A DNA stretch of 64,000 bases from Symsagittifera roscoffensis (lineage: Eukaryota > Xenacoelomorpha > Acoela > Convolutidae): assembly GCF_963678635.1 (NCBI RefSeq), contig NC_087065.1, positions 22,325,480 to 22,389,479 of the forward strand, written 5' to 3'. Positions 11,401 through 17,740 of this stretch are shown here, piece by piece (positions within the stretch are counted from its first letter, which is position 1; each line of letters starts with the position of its first letter). The notes beneath the pieces were generated by a model that was not told the DNA's origin, did no database searches, and saw only the letters and a list, made by a program, of their open reading frames with translations. The translations under genes were made by a program, and so were the position numbers.

Positions 11401-11956
11401 GGCAAGGGAAACCGGAGAACTAGAGACAGAGGGCGAGAATGCTAAGAAACCACCTTTTGGACGAATCTTTGAATCGTATTTTGATCTCCCGAACCACTAT
11501 TCGAACAATATCGTTATAACGGACAGCGATTTCATACTCACGGAACGCACGTGCGCCATAGCGATAACTGCGGACGTAAGCCTTAAAACAGCACTAGCGG
11601 CCGACTTTAAAAGAGAGTACAAGAATATCGAGTTTTTATGGAAACAGAGGCCGGGTGTAGGAGGAATGATAGCGTTACCCCCTGTTGCATCACAGATACC
11701 AGGGAAATATTTGTGTTTTTTGGTTACGAAAGCTACTGATAGGCAACACGTGAATCCGGAGAGCTTGGTGTTGGCCTTGACTCGACTTAGGGATTTCCTG
11801 GTTGAGAGAGGTGTGACCTCTCTCTCGCTGCCAGTATACGATCCTAATAGGGGAAAGCTACATCCGAGAGAGTTGTACGCTCTTGTGCATGTGATATTTT
11901 CAGAGACTGACATAGAGGTTTACTTACATAAAAAATACTATCTGAGCATATGCTAA
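2474..11956 (+). CDS. Gag-Pol polyprotein with C-terminal macro-like domain (gypsy element)
   Basis: One 3160-residue polyprotein for particle formation, reverse transcription and integration. I start at the AUG at 2474; the frame is open slightly further upstream but without AUG. In order it has: an acidic N-terminus and coiled-coil-like stretch (about 290-400), a gypsy-type capsid region (about 530-690), two CCHC knuckles (from C741 and C793), an aspartic protease (DTG at 1103), a reverse transcriptase with YVDD at 1588-1591, an RNase H (from about 1730), and a long acidic linker with LSGES-type repeats (about 2075-2140). An integrase follows with an HHCC zinc finger (from H2379), the D2445-D2504-E2540 triad with classic D-35-E spacing, and a C-terminal WRGPF (GPY/F-like) module. 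The last ~140 residues resemble an OARD1/TARG1-type macro domain. Gag and Pol share one frame, so no frameshift is needed between them; proteolysis is expected. The element is treated as a fossil copy whose coding part looks whole. Confidence 0.95.
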   Translation: MQRRDSLGSTTKIPRLSKGSTRKFRTRRSQTSFSSASDAFAEDESTKGQPDLSVIEMRLRSEKNLDGNQGRSAEAEPASETPVDPFDEGERTLIRPDSEPDGVLEREEVERTEETSERSEVEPREEVLYRGMSKSETKSYKWRKEPSHLTSAHSSLAKQSNNAMMSSMSPGEEQTFSKAKKSWKSLYDERMASLPTVGLTSSDDYPEITHPDVNFTPCPRNDMSREASSASPTRPMSDGITMGASSTFDRLMTSMHKQKGGASSSTRLQPQLTSSSLGLTPPLGAAGDISDMFAGVMNGLDELRRDMTKRIDQVDERAHHGRENLKDELTHVKSQARFDQAQLIRDTDQCLAESLAQANKESEEREARMTREIERLLNDHDNTYAQTMTGLERRLDAKSDLMMRKLDAILNGNNWQEHSNSRERSRHANVGDGTGNSARAQQGSRTNYEHRNKERPRAAPQRPGWTNPVPPEADATPETRLPTVPQVSSVPDLTTVSQDTTMYASMFEPLNRSLETFITKLSKSTERGERSRRTLKKPKSYKDESDGCIDTWIEVMKLHFEEENLSKKQECSALTSNLEGTALNCVMAKRANERDSARKIFDILLNRFGSGVQGHQAMVKFEKRRQRDEESIDKFLDDLELLRRRSNPDERISERNLAIASKFMDGVRSEELKTMLATHFTLSLDQVPTPDDLRMKSREYLLIKPRAQNRYSNYGNYSGTNTGANSSWYKPRDDMDKRRSCANCGSMDHHVSACSAYKQNMKAIGYFLEDADATDEDHEEYVRGLIMKYGPRCFFCNLEGHFKSDCTQFWDAVADAKHPRHEEALSGVKASRARLMNEAESRRKETTPSTFATKKVKTWPDEVVASNLEAESSSPLKVDYGLAARTALQNVKQHLATKEVEQWVRSELESTDLRESLNVLSKTTRAEDEKEPKKQGLKLNVISGKTFGMTKAGTKIMSIISVAGHQVVKNLSEPSEITLVHLDIYADYLKEKDPKLDSRAVRALLTTGGPRLMKVDGHYIDVHGPYPILMNVDGINIYTKAHITDANDQVGPIYIGQEELKVRRIGHNAMLEQDAVHIGCEADLAAHVLDVQGRQLSVKGLLDTGAVVSVMPIKTWTDMGFERSDLIPTNIRLAAANQGAIYVAGRTPIISLQLGGRHLWMSFLVVENLDESDQFILGRDFVRNFDVTIDLNDGLIRIKDPERKYEKRPLNKILINQAKVPIFLDRKVRLKPNQAVVATFRMRNLNELSNDRQVCLVPNPNSKSSAILGRSFSLTQSGLCVSVLLNTEATTVTIQRGKKLGYALPLNTDFLSVENLKKFDVTKCPLHANQECIMKRVIELKSYRKLFSMKSETDDGLSSCSNFPERPTEAELAANRPVLPEIEHLKGKISDKELDSLRAVLNRNADVFSKHKADIGCCNFVEHEIEIEEGSVPHREGARRMTPNKSEACRKEIEMLMEYDMIEPSKSPWACGVVMAKKKGGQLRFCCDFRYLNAVTIKDAYPIPRIDESLSKLGDAKFFTTLDLGSAFWQVPLRKQDREKTGFACELGLFQWKRMPFGLCNATATFQRLMAQALTSVTKKYGNLIMCYVDDVVIATPTLEDHIERLEEVFSCMKQAGLKCKPSKCEILRDSIKYLGRLVDKHGVRPDPEAVEAVLTWKAPKTDTQLMSFLGFANYYREFIKGYADKIYPMQRLMRNKGKKFTWTDEAQVSFENIKRELCEAPVLGMPTEKGMFVLDTDASVVAISGILHQEQEWNGRTVLRPIAYGSKVLSDTEMKYGAPKAEMFAVITFVEKYRAYLGSAPFKLRVDNRALAWLKTYSMDQSYIGRWIVRLDGYHMIIEHRTRDKHQNADSLSKKTEFYERLEEKQANQSEIKDGFSFLDKETYDKLPLTRWLDKSGHPIPGHPDLPVETAAEIKLLARSEPVPLDLLVRSNLVQQELTRLGINSIALLNKTVNVAPDVMGKLRDLLDREVNRHDREWMETMQRLTVTERTEKRPVSIRSRGVERDCRSIVNQLVTSMPKEVLLRTSFTEYGTSNQNQATEEVRIRSKSSFTRRVHFTDAKEEYEPSPDCSSMDETMSGESDTFEPVKDVSSDESDTFEPVQDDLSGERLTRPPRGRILSGESGSKRPMDRVLSGESRNISDNLEYDVEESVVSSGDSRPQSWDNTSETTSNSDVSEIAIHSLLVGWKQRGLDRETHQDPDRDRYTSDEEGTVVDNAADELELIAVSKRPTRLLPHGTVVRTNLEPSVQEATPLKKIWCVKLMDDAHAPEIMSGQMNVVKTYLKARYRLSDLLRAQRNDRMTSSLKRWIENGAPDKGDLEEDSYKILKQFYLKRKDLLYLNKDGIVACKRKEEDKVLYKYNSIVLPQLYQTELLFRSHDQMGHQGVDKVYNRIQKRFEWPGLKKACEKWIAACLSCQQAKDPRKLRFPLQSIESSGFNEVVQIDHQKICMTATGYNQVLVMIDHFTKYAEAAPCMTASAEETCDHLINVWIARHGCPITFQSDNGKAFVGDLTKELMKRSQVAQAHSTTYHPQTNGLVERQNRTLVSMLRVYCSRYMDDWDKHLPQVMGAYNSTEHSTTGISPHMMLTGHEKALPLTFFYPEYEGKRTAPQTYVRDVIRRQQDVNDLCRRNTQQAQIRQKRRFDKRTADAKAYSVGDYVWVFQEVVPPKGTKKLLKKWRGPFQITEVHQGGRFYRLSTGRAAHYENTKPHNASSEDWCIPADMQEGDYLIVDPACEVNERGTRDKNDGNEMVDNCDLPLDLELTERVEVDDETLPYAEEDWDCPEQTEIDKGIQPDFPLTMETRQSKRGKNQKKYNPYGEDFVVDRIVVSDVIDSLVGLDEVAMLEEIDLVNDMDQDWIDDRSEPEVEFEPEAEQTHEQELTNLRVLEWLHDLPTDPKETILTIQDVDRDGVKYISHDNTESNWVAPDGPLRVPQSNLGLLDFGRSTGTSMDIFVRGVGVGLTHTENLIIKKLKSARETGELETEGENAKKPPFGRIFESYFDLPNHYSNNIVITDSDFILTERTCAIAITADVSLKTALAADFKREYKNIEFLWKQRPGVGGMIALPPVASQIPGKYLCFLVTKATDRQHVNPESLVLALTRLRDFLVERGVTSLSLPVYDPNRGKLHPRELYALVHVIFSETDIEVYLHKKYYLSIC
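8705..8884 (+). repeat. In-frame coding repeats (M/L-S-G-E-S/R) in the RNase H-integrase linker
   Basis: Four copies of the word TGTCCGGGGAG lie at 8706, 8790, 8832 and 8874 and encode four S-G-E motifs in an acidic, probably disordered linker. Between the first two copies a second short repeat encodes SDTFEPV twice. The last copy is preceded by GATGGA, as are the out-of-frame copy at 11337 and the LTR copy at 16829. Confidence 0.8.
11540..11950 (+). other. Macro-domain-like region encoded at the Gag-Pol C-terminus
   Basis: Residues about 3023-3155 show the order expected of small OARD1/TARG1-like macro domains. There is a leading segment (TERTCAIAITAD), then a stretch resembling the loop and helix before the core, a KYLCFLVTK strand matching the family's IYYLVTK strand, a helix (NPESLVLALTRLRDFLVERG), the VTSLSLPVYDP strand and turn matching the V-x-L-x-MP block, and a final helix and strand (ALVHVIFSETDIEVYLHK). 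I compared these with the family from memory, not by alignment. Family members bind ADP-ribose and remove it from proteins. Whether this copy binds or hydrolyses ADP-ribose cannot be told from inspection. Confidence 0.65.
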
Positions 11957-12398
11957 GAATTGCGCTCGGCGATAAGTGGTTTTTATTAAGTTGCTCGATA
12001 AGAATTAGAGTCAAGCTTTAGGTTAGGCTTTAGGTACAGTATTAGGAATTAGGTTTTTATATGATAGTATAGGTGTGTGATGTTTATGTGTTTATGTTAT
12101 GTTATTGTTATGATATGTTTTATGTTTGTGTCATCAAGGTGACAGCGCTTATTCGTGCTACTCTGACAAAGATAAAGGTGGACGATCCACCTTGGTGCTA
12201 AATTTCAAATCAGAATTGTGAAGAGAATTTCAATGGAGAATTTTAAAGAATTGATTGATGTTGCATCCAAAAATGATGGTTCTAAGTCGCGACCTGTTTT
12301 TTAGATCTTGATTGATCGAAAATTGTTTACTGAACACTGAATCAGAAGAGACAGAGAGAAATTACACGACACGACAAGAAGAATCAACACGAAAAGAA
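11957..12398 (+). other. Spacer between Gag-Pol and the downstream frames
   Basis: Noncoding stretch of about 440 bp. It includes a T/G/A-rich simple-repeat patch (about 12060-12135, repeated TTATGTTTATGTTATG-like units). A good 3' splice-site sequence, CCTGTTTTTTAG, ends at 12304, about 95 bp before the first downstream AUG. Confidence 0.6.
12293..12304 (+). promoter_or_regulatory. Candidate splice acceptor for a subgenomic RNA
   Basis: A pyrimidine run ending in TTTTTTAG sits just before the AUG at 12399. A strong donor (GGTAAGT, 16387-16393) lies inside the 3' LTR and would therefore also be present in the 5' LTR leader. Joining a leader donor to a pre-ORF acceptor is how retroviruses and some gypsy elements express a downstream frame. 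The pairing is inferred from these two motifs only. Confidence 0.35.
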
Positions 12399-12788
12399 AT
12401 GGGTGACACTAACGAACTCATGGAATTCCTCTCAGCGAGTCTAGGAGCGACTCTAGACGAGATCTATCAGCGGCTGATCGATTGTGATTTTACACGAGAA
12501 GACCCGGGGTTGGCGATGTTTGTGGTCGCACTCCTCAATGCACTGGGAAGAGAGGGTCGAGGGAATCGCCCTACAGAAGTCGTGTTGATGTTGGCCTTCG
12601 TCTATGAAGATATCGTTCCTCAGCACATTACCAGAAGAAGAATGGGAAAGATATCAAATGGAGTTGGAGGGCAAGACAGGAGCAATCTGGAGCCGAGTAA
12701 ACTTCATGGAGAAATCTTGGGACGTGATAAGGCGATATGGGACGCAGTCCATAATGAAGGTGGGATTGAACCAACCCATCATGCGTGA
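12399..12788 (+). CDS. Small acidic protein of unknown function (gypsy element)
   Basis: 129 codons from the AUG at 12399, the first AUG of the frame after the putative acceptor at 12304. The N-terminal ~75 residues (MGDTNELMEFLSASLG onward) look like a compact helical domain. The rest is more basic and has no motif I recognise. Its 3' half overlaps the start of the following long frame by 185 bp in another phase. How the two frames are related in expression is not resolved here. It has no signal peptide or membrane segment, so it is not an obvious envelope component. Confidence 0.5.
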   Translation: MGDTNELMEFLSASLGATLDEIYQRLIDCDFTREDPGLAMFVVALLNALGREGRGNRPTEVVLMLAFVYEDIVPQHITRRRMGKISNGVGGQDRSNLEPSKLHGEILGRDKAIWDAVHNEGGIEPTHHA

Positions 12789-15700
12789 GGTCCTGGAAAA
12801 AATAGTGAGCTCCATGGAGTCGGATGTTCTGACCGAGTCAGTAACAGAAGACAGTGCCGATGATCAGCATGTTGCAAAGAAATTACCTGTCAGACGAGCC
12901 AGGAAAGGGCTGAAGCGACTAAAAGGGAAGACAGGAAGTCGAGCCATGAACCCGAGAGTGGTGAAGTCAAGAGCCAACGCAGTGGTGACCTCTTTAACGA
13001 GCGCAGGTCGTTCAGGCGAGAGCGGGCAGGGAGATAGTACAACACTGACAGGGGGAGAAAAAGAGAATCTGATACCCCCTATGCTCTTGGCAGGTCTGAC
13101 CGTAACCGCCACAAGGTCGAAGAAGACGGCGCGAACCCTGGCAGACACTAAGTTAGAAATGGAAGTAATCAGTCAATGTGGATCTGGAGGACTTGAAGAT
13201 TATAGGCCCTCGCGAATCAACATGGCCAAGTTGAAACTGGAAGGACAACTCGACGTGGTCGAGTACAGTCGAATAACTGTGCCGGAATCGGTCCATATGG
13301 GAGATCCGGCAGGGGGTTATGTGGAGATGTTGAAAGCGAGGAACTCCGCGAGAGGGCACCTGATGGCTTGGAGCGAGAAGAGAGCCATGCAAGAATATTT
13401 GAAGGGGCTTACGGAGAACTCTAACTTCAATCGAAGAGAGTATGGCACAGTGATGTCATCAGAAGCGAACGAAATCGGATTGGAAAAACTGCTAGAAATT
13501 TCTTGGAGGGCGGCCCTCCAGAAATACTTCGATGAGACGATGAATGCACCTGCTACTGTGGCAGCATACCTGGCTCATCCTTGCGTGAGAACTGATCTGC
13601 AAATACGACTGGCTTGGTGCTTGATGGGCATCAAAAAGGCGGAGTATGAAGCCAGTAATGACTCGAAATCACGAGAACAGGAGCTAGAGTTAATGGAAGC
13701 TCTACGAGCATTGATTTCGAAAGACGATTCAGCGATAGCATGGGCTAAGCGTAAGGATGCCCTTTGCTTTGTCAGGTTCGTGGTGGATCGCATCCCCACT
13801 CCTGTGTTGGGAGAATGTATAAAGATCATTCGGCAAAAGGGAGTTGATTGCGAAAGGAACTTCCTTAGGGCACTCCTAGAGCTATATCAGGACATGCCAT
13901 TGACCGTGCCAAGCAAGGAGTCGAATGATATGGAAAGCTATCGCAAGTTGGAAGAGGTGAGAAGATACTCCAACAAAGAATTGAGAGTGAGCAGAGACTT
14001 GATTGAAGCGGCCAGAGGACAAAAGGAGTTTGCAACACTAGGGAAACTGAAGTCGTTCCAATACGTGTCTGGTATACCAGGGATGGCGTATAATCCCTTC
14101 GTGAACGAAGAAGCCAGGGAAGCATACTTCGACTACGAGCAAGTCACAGTGCTCAACTTCTGGGTTGAACGGATTAAGGAAATTGGAATGTTGATGGTGG
14201 AACAACCCAAGCTTGGAATTATTTTGGAAGAACGAGTAGTCGAGCCCTCGATTCCCGAGCTAAAAGGGCAAGTGAGTTTTGATTGTGGTTCTTGGGACGG
14301 TCCCTTGAAAACCAGTCTAGTAGTGATGTGGGAACTCATGAAACCTTCCTGGTGTCCCCATCCTAACGCAGGCTTAATCTGGGACATGACCGCGGATATC
14401 ATGTTAGACCGGGATGATGATGCGAGTCTACATGATCTGGCCATGATACAACACCTGCTGGCCATGAGATTGACGAAGAAGAAGAGCAACCCGTCCACGG
14501 AGCTGTCCGAGGAAGGTACATCGAGTAATTGGTTGAAGCAAGGCACATGCTTGGCTCAACACAGTGGGATGGAAGGACATGTTTGTAACCTGGGACACTG
14601 CCTGATTACGCTAAGCGAGCAGCATCGACAACTGGCACGATTGTACGGAAGATTGAGCATGTCAGATAAGGGTGCCATGGAGTTGGTCGCAGACTGCCAT
14701 GGGGTGACGGACGTAAACCTGATCACAGCCTTGGGATTTTGCAGCATGACGAGTTCGATAGAATCGCTCGAGCGCTTGGAGCGTGCCCATGAGCTAGTGA
14801 CGTCCCTCAGCGTGGAAATATTCCCTGGAGCATTACAGACAGAACAAAAGATTGGAGGCTGGCGAGAAGCCCTAGAGAATGAAATGAATCTGAAGGATAG
14901 TGAAGCCTATCACAGACCTACTGGTTCAAAATATATGGTGGGTTCAAGCTCAGCGCCGTATTGTAATAGCAAGTATCCTACGCACATGGTGGTGATGGAT
15001 GCGAGGACGCAACAAGTGTTGGTTGACCAACTTTTCTCTGTGCCAAAGTGCGTGAGGTTGGCCAGAATGTCAGAGAGGTCATATGACTTGTTGGCAAAGA
15101 TCTTTCGGGCAGTCCCGAAGAGATCCGAAGGCGAGTTGCAAGACGTTGTGGGCGAAGAGTTCATGAGACTGAACGAAGGAAATGTGAGTGAGTTTGAGAA
15201 ACAGAAAGCGAGTGGAGCGTTACCTACTGAATTCCCCACTATAGAAGAGAAAGACGACCTACATAGAATTCTGATGGAAGTGGAACCGTTGCTGGGAGCC
15301 TCAGGGTATTGGACCCGAAGGAACATAGTGAGAACCCATGGGGAGTATCCTTGCCACTGCTTGGCGCAGACGTTGTGGTACCCTAAACGCGGGAATCTGA
15401 TCCTAGTCTGGGACGTGGAGGAGTTGTACTCCACGGGGTTGCCCGATCAGAATCAACAAGTGTCAATCGTGGTGGTTAGCGCCATGCTAGCAGTGAGATG
15501 GTTAGAGGCTAACGCGGACACAAGTGAGCAGGAGACGGCCGTGCCGACTCCTGAACAGTTGAGCAACGTTAAAATGAGTCGTGAGTTGGATCTTTTCAGA
15601 ACCACCTGCAAGGTTCTGAGAATACCTAAAGCCATTGAAAGAATATGGTCAAGGCAAAGATTGATGCCTTGGTTCCGTGCAGTGATGACATCTTGGATGT

Positions 15701-16092
15701 ATGAACGCGCGAAGCGTCACATGTCAAGGAATACGGAGGCCTATCAATCTTTCCAGCTAGATATAGGACCAGGAGCCTATAAACGAGCATTCTTGACGCA
15801 CAGAAACGCGGTCACCACAGCGGTGAAGCGGGTAGCTGGAACGCCTTGTGTTACTGAAGATGAGAAGAAAGAGGTCTTAAGAGCTGACCTAGAACGAAAC
15901 GTGAGCCTATGTCTTCACAACAGCTTTTGCAGGAACCGGGAGCAGAAGGTGAATGTGGACTTGCTACCTTGTTGCAAACCGAGGCTGTTGGAACAGGAGG
16001 GTTGGGGCACGGCCCGCAACTCTCTGGACATGTTAGAGAAAGTTCTGGAAGACAGTGACGCTGAACATCAGGATGGAGAAGTGATGGAGTGA
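12604..16092 (+). CDS. Large protein of unknown function, third frame of the gypsy element
   Basis: 1162 codons from the AUG at 12604 to a stop 8 bp before the purine tract. The N-terminal ~120 residues are basic (KKLPVRRARKGLKRLKGK region). The remainder is a long, mostly alpha-helical, charged protein with scattered cysteines, including a Cys/His-rich patch near residues 650-670 (CLAQHSGMEGHVCNLGHCL). There is no signal peptide, no transmembrane helix and no fusion peptide, so it does not look like a retroviral or errantivirus envelope, although it occupies the env position. I recognise no family. Its length, its codon use like that of Gag-Pol, and its position between Pol and the LTR argue for a real protein of the element. 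Alternatives are a captured host gene or a duplicated structural protein. Confidence 0.75.
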   Translation: MKISFLSTLPEEEWERYQMELEGKTGAIWSRVNFMEKSWDVIRRYGTQSIMKVGLNQPIMREVLEKIVSSMESDVLTESVTEDSADDQHVAKKLPVRRARKGLKRLKGKTGSRAMNPRVVKSRANAVVTSLTSAGRSGESGQGDSTTLTGGEKENLIPPMLLAGLTVTATRSKKTARTLADTKLEMEVISQCGSGGLEDYRPSRINMAKLKLEGQLDVVEYSRITVPESVHMGDPAGGYVEMLKARNSARGHLMAWSEKRAMQEYLKGLTENSNFNRREYGTVMSSEANEIGLEKLLEISWRAALQKYFDETMNAPATVAAYLAHPCVRTDLQIRLAWCLMGIKKAEYEASNDSKSREQELELMEALRALISKDDSAIAWAKRKDALCFVRFVVDRIPTPVLGECIKIIRQKGVDCERNFLRALLELYQDMPLTVPSKESNDMESYRKLEEVRRYSNKELRVSRDLIEAARGQKEFATLGKLKSFQYVSGIPGMAYNPFVNEEAREAYFDYEQVTVLNFWVERIKEIGMLMVEQPKLGIILEERVVEPSIPELKGQVSFDCGSWDGPLKTSLVVMWELMKPSWCPHPNAGLIWDMTADIMLDRDDDASLHDLAMIQHLLAMRLTKKKSNPSTELSEEGTSSNWLKQGTCLAQHSGMEGHVCNLGHCLITLSEQHRQLARLYGRLSMSDKGAMELVADCHGVTDVNLITALGFCSMTSSIESLERLERAHELVTSLSVEIFPGALQTEQKIGGWREALENEMNLKDSEAYHRPTGSKYMVGSSSAPYCNSKYPTHMVVMDARTQQVLVDQLFSVPKCVRLARMSERSYDLLAKIFRAVPKRSEGELQDVVGEEFMRLNEGNVSEFEKQKASGALPTEFPTIEEKDDLHRILMEVEPLLGASGYWTRRNIVRTHGEYPCHCLAQTLWYPKRGNLILVWDVEELYSTGLPDQNQQVSIVVVSAMLAVRWLEANADTSEQETAVPTPEQLSNVKMSRELDLFRTTCKVLRIPKAIERIWSRQRLMPWFRAVMTSWMYERAKRHMSRNTEAYQSFQLDIGPGAYKRAFLTHRNAVTTAVKRVAGTPCVTEDEKKEVLRADLERNVSLCLHNSFCRNREQKVNVDLLPCCKPRLLEQEGWGTARNSLDMLEKVLEDSDAEHQDGEVME

Positions 16093-16100
16093 AGATGACC

Positions 16101-16127
16101 AAAGGAGAGAGGAGAAGGAGAGAAAAA
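16101..16127 (+). promoter_or_regulatory. Polypurine tract
   Basis: 27 consecutive purines (AAAGGAGAGAGGAGAAGGAG then AGAAAAA) lie directly after the stop codon at 16092 and end two bases before the TG that I take as the LTR start. In LTR elements this tract primes plus-strand DNA synthesis and marks the 5' edge of the 3' LTR. Confidence 0.8.
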
Positions 16128-16294
16128 CTTGATTGTCTTTGTGTGTAAAAACTTGAACAAATCAACCAAGTTTTGATTATTGAACTTGTGAAACTTTTTG
16201 TTTTGATTTAGTTTGGTCAGACCAAACTTTGAAAATTGTTGCAATTGTTAAAATTGTTGAAATTGTTGATTTTAGTTACTACTATCTATGTATG

Positions 16295-16303
16295 TATATA
16301 AGG
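16295..16303 (+). promoter_or_regulatory. TATA-like box in LTR
   Basis: TATATAAGG lies 165 bp into the LTR, a usual distance for a U3 promoter. The segment that follows would be the start of R. The strong donor at 16388 lies about 60 bp downstream of the expected start site. Confidence 0.45.
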
Positions 16304-16828
16304 AACATAGGTGAGTATATTTACCTATTTATTCACGACTGAAGTTTTTAACCTGTGTAAGACACAAATTCACTGTGTGGCGACATGGTAAGTTTGAGTA
16401 AACTCGCTCGAGAAGGGTGGGTAACTCAATAACTTTCCTAGCCACAGAGTTTCTTAGTTTTAATATGGAAAGGACCGCATAAATGACTGATTATACTTGG
16501 TGAGTGAAGTAAAGTTAATTTTAACGGGTGCGTGGCCGTGCCACGTCCCACTTTTTAATCACAAAGAGCGAAAAGAAGTTGTATAACAAGACGACGTAAG
16601 TAGTCAGAAAAGAAATTTTATCTAGGACACTCCTCATGGTGCAAATTTTGTGAAAATGTTGAAAGGCAGTGAGATGTAGTACGATGCCATTTGTGAACAC
16701 GTAGTGAGTTGAAGTGGAGTAGATAAATTTCATTTTCTTATGCGATTTGTAAGATTGGTTACAGAAAACTGGATACCTACTTGACGACAACCCGGTGTTG
16801 TGCGATCAATAGGGACATTGATGGAGAC

Positions 16829-16840
16829 TTGTCCGGGGAG
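16829..16840 (+). promoter_or_regulatory. LTR copy of the TTGTCCGGGGAG word
   Basis: The same 12-mer occurs in the Gag-Pol gene at 8789, 8831, 8873 and 11337, with an 11/12 match at 8705. Here, at 8873 and at 11337 it is preceded by ATGGA and a short spacer. The extension GTCCGGGGAGTATGTGCCAT is also conserved in the inverted LTR-like blocks at 28324 and about 34358. A protein-binding or RNA signal is possible; the function is unknown. Confidence 0.5.
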
Positions 16841-17099
16841 TATGTGCCATTCTGCCAGATGACACAGCATAACCTTCCCGCGACAGAAATAAAAGTGACT
16901 AAAGGCCTTATGAACAGAAAAGTGTTGCGACGGAGGGTCAGAATGTTCTAGAATTTTTATTTTTAAAATTTCGATCGGAAGAAGAACATTTCTGAGAAAT
17001 AGAAAAAAGACGGCCATTTTGAATAAAAAAGACGAAAATCAGAACAACGATAGCAATTGTGAAGAACGGTTGTATCAGAGACAGAAAAACACGGAGCCT

Positions 17100-17126
17100 C
17101 TTATCGTGGCAATAACACACGATAAG
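17100..17126 (+). other. Perfect 9-bp hairpin in LTR
   Basis: CTTATCGTG (17100-17108) and CACGATAAG (17118-17126) are exact inverted copies around a 9-nt loop. It lies in the part of the LTR downstream of the AATAAA, expected to be U5. A second, smaller stem (GATAA/TTATC) follows at about 17214-17232. Confidence 0.5.
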
Positions 17127-17740
17127 GACCTTAGTGACAGATATTTGTGGAGACGGAGGCTTCAGTGGGGGGAAGAGAAATACCACGGAACCCTCCCGGG
17201 ACACGAAATATAGGAGATAAGAGTGTTATCTCAAGAAAATCACGGGAGCGGAGGCTTGGTCCCCCAGAGACTGTTATATGTGAAGGGACTGGATAAACTA
17301 ACTATAACAGCTGCTGTAATGTCCTAGATCTTAATTAAACACCGATATTATTTGATATTTCAGGACATGAGTAGATAGAAAAAGGAAAGGGTCAATCCAT
17401 CTCCAATGGATTTAATATAAAACTGTCACACAAAAACATATAAAAATAGGTTGTTCGAGCCGTGTTTTTAATGACAATCACGTAGTCTGAGGATCCGAGA
17501 CTCAGCTATGTGGTTGTGTTCGCATGCAAACGAAAGCTGATCAAAAGTCGTTTGACTGATGGCCTAAAAATGGTAACTTTTTACTTTGCCCTAAACAGAC
17601 CAGAAAATCAACTGGCAAGGTCGAGACGGTGAAAAACGAGTAGAATTAAGGTAACTGACGCCTGCCAGTCGTTGATAGGTACTTTTTCTACGCTCCGTCG
17701 CTGTGTGATATTTGGGCGAATGTTACATAGAAAGCCATAG

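Larger units (their letters stand above)
1..17740 (+). mobile_element. Giant Ty3/gypsy-type LTR retrotransposon (5' LTR outside window)
   Basis: Long-terminal-repeat retrotransposon of the Ty3/gypsy (Metaviridae) type. In order the window shows a repeat-rich leader (1-2473), a single Gag-Pol frame (2474-11956), a small frame (12399-12788), a long frame of unknown function (12604-16092), a purine tract (16101-16127) and a 3' LTR starting near 16130. The gypsy assignment rests on the order protease, reverse transcriptase, RNase H, integrase within one frame. The visible part is about 17.7 kb, far longer than a usual 5-7 kb gypsy element. No copy of the 16130-17740 sequence occurs in the first 2.4 kb, so the 5' LTR should lie left of base 1. 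The coding part looks whole, which suggests a fairly young insertion, but LTR-LTR divergence cannot be measured here. The right edge is approximate, set by similarity to related LTR blocks elsewhere in the window. Confidence 0.85.
16130..17740 (+). repeat. 3' LTR of the gypsy element (right edge approximate)
   Basis: Starts with TGATTGTC immediately after the purine tract. It contains a TATA-like box (TATATAAGG, 16295-16303), a strong splice donor (16388) and an AATAAA (16888-16893). Inverted relatives of several blocks occur in order at 26110-28350 and 33440-34370: 17482-17730, about 17350-17420, 17150-17210 and 16820-16930. One is a 22-bp stretch (16831-16852) found nearly unchanged at 28324-28347. 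Similarity to those copies runs across 17480 to about 17730, so the LTR probably ends beyond 17730. A perfect inverted pair TGATTGTC/GACAATCA at 16130 and 17473 would give a 1351-bp LTR, but that conflicts with the longer shared stretch. Confidence 0.65.

Noticed and set aside
12604-16092. Retroviral-type envelope protein
   Set aside because: Right position, but no signal peptide, membrane anchor or fusion peptide can be seen.
16130-17480. LTR of exactly 1351 bp bounded by TGATTGTC and GACAATCA
   Set aside because: Attractive inverted 8-mers, but similarity to the related LTR-like blocks continues without a break across 17480 to about 17730, so the right end is probably elsewhere. Only the left end is kept.
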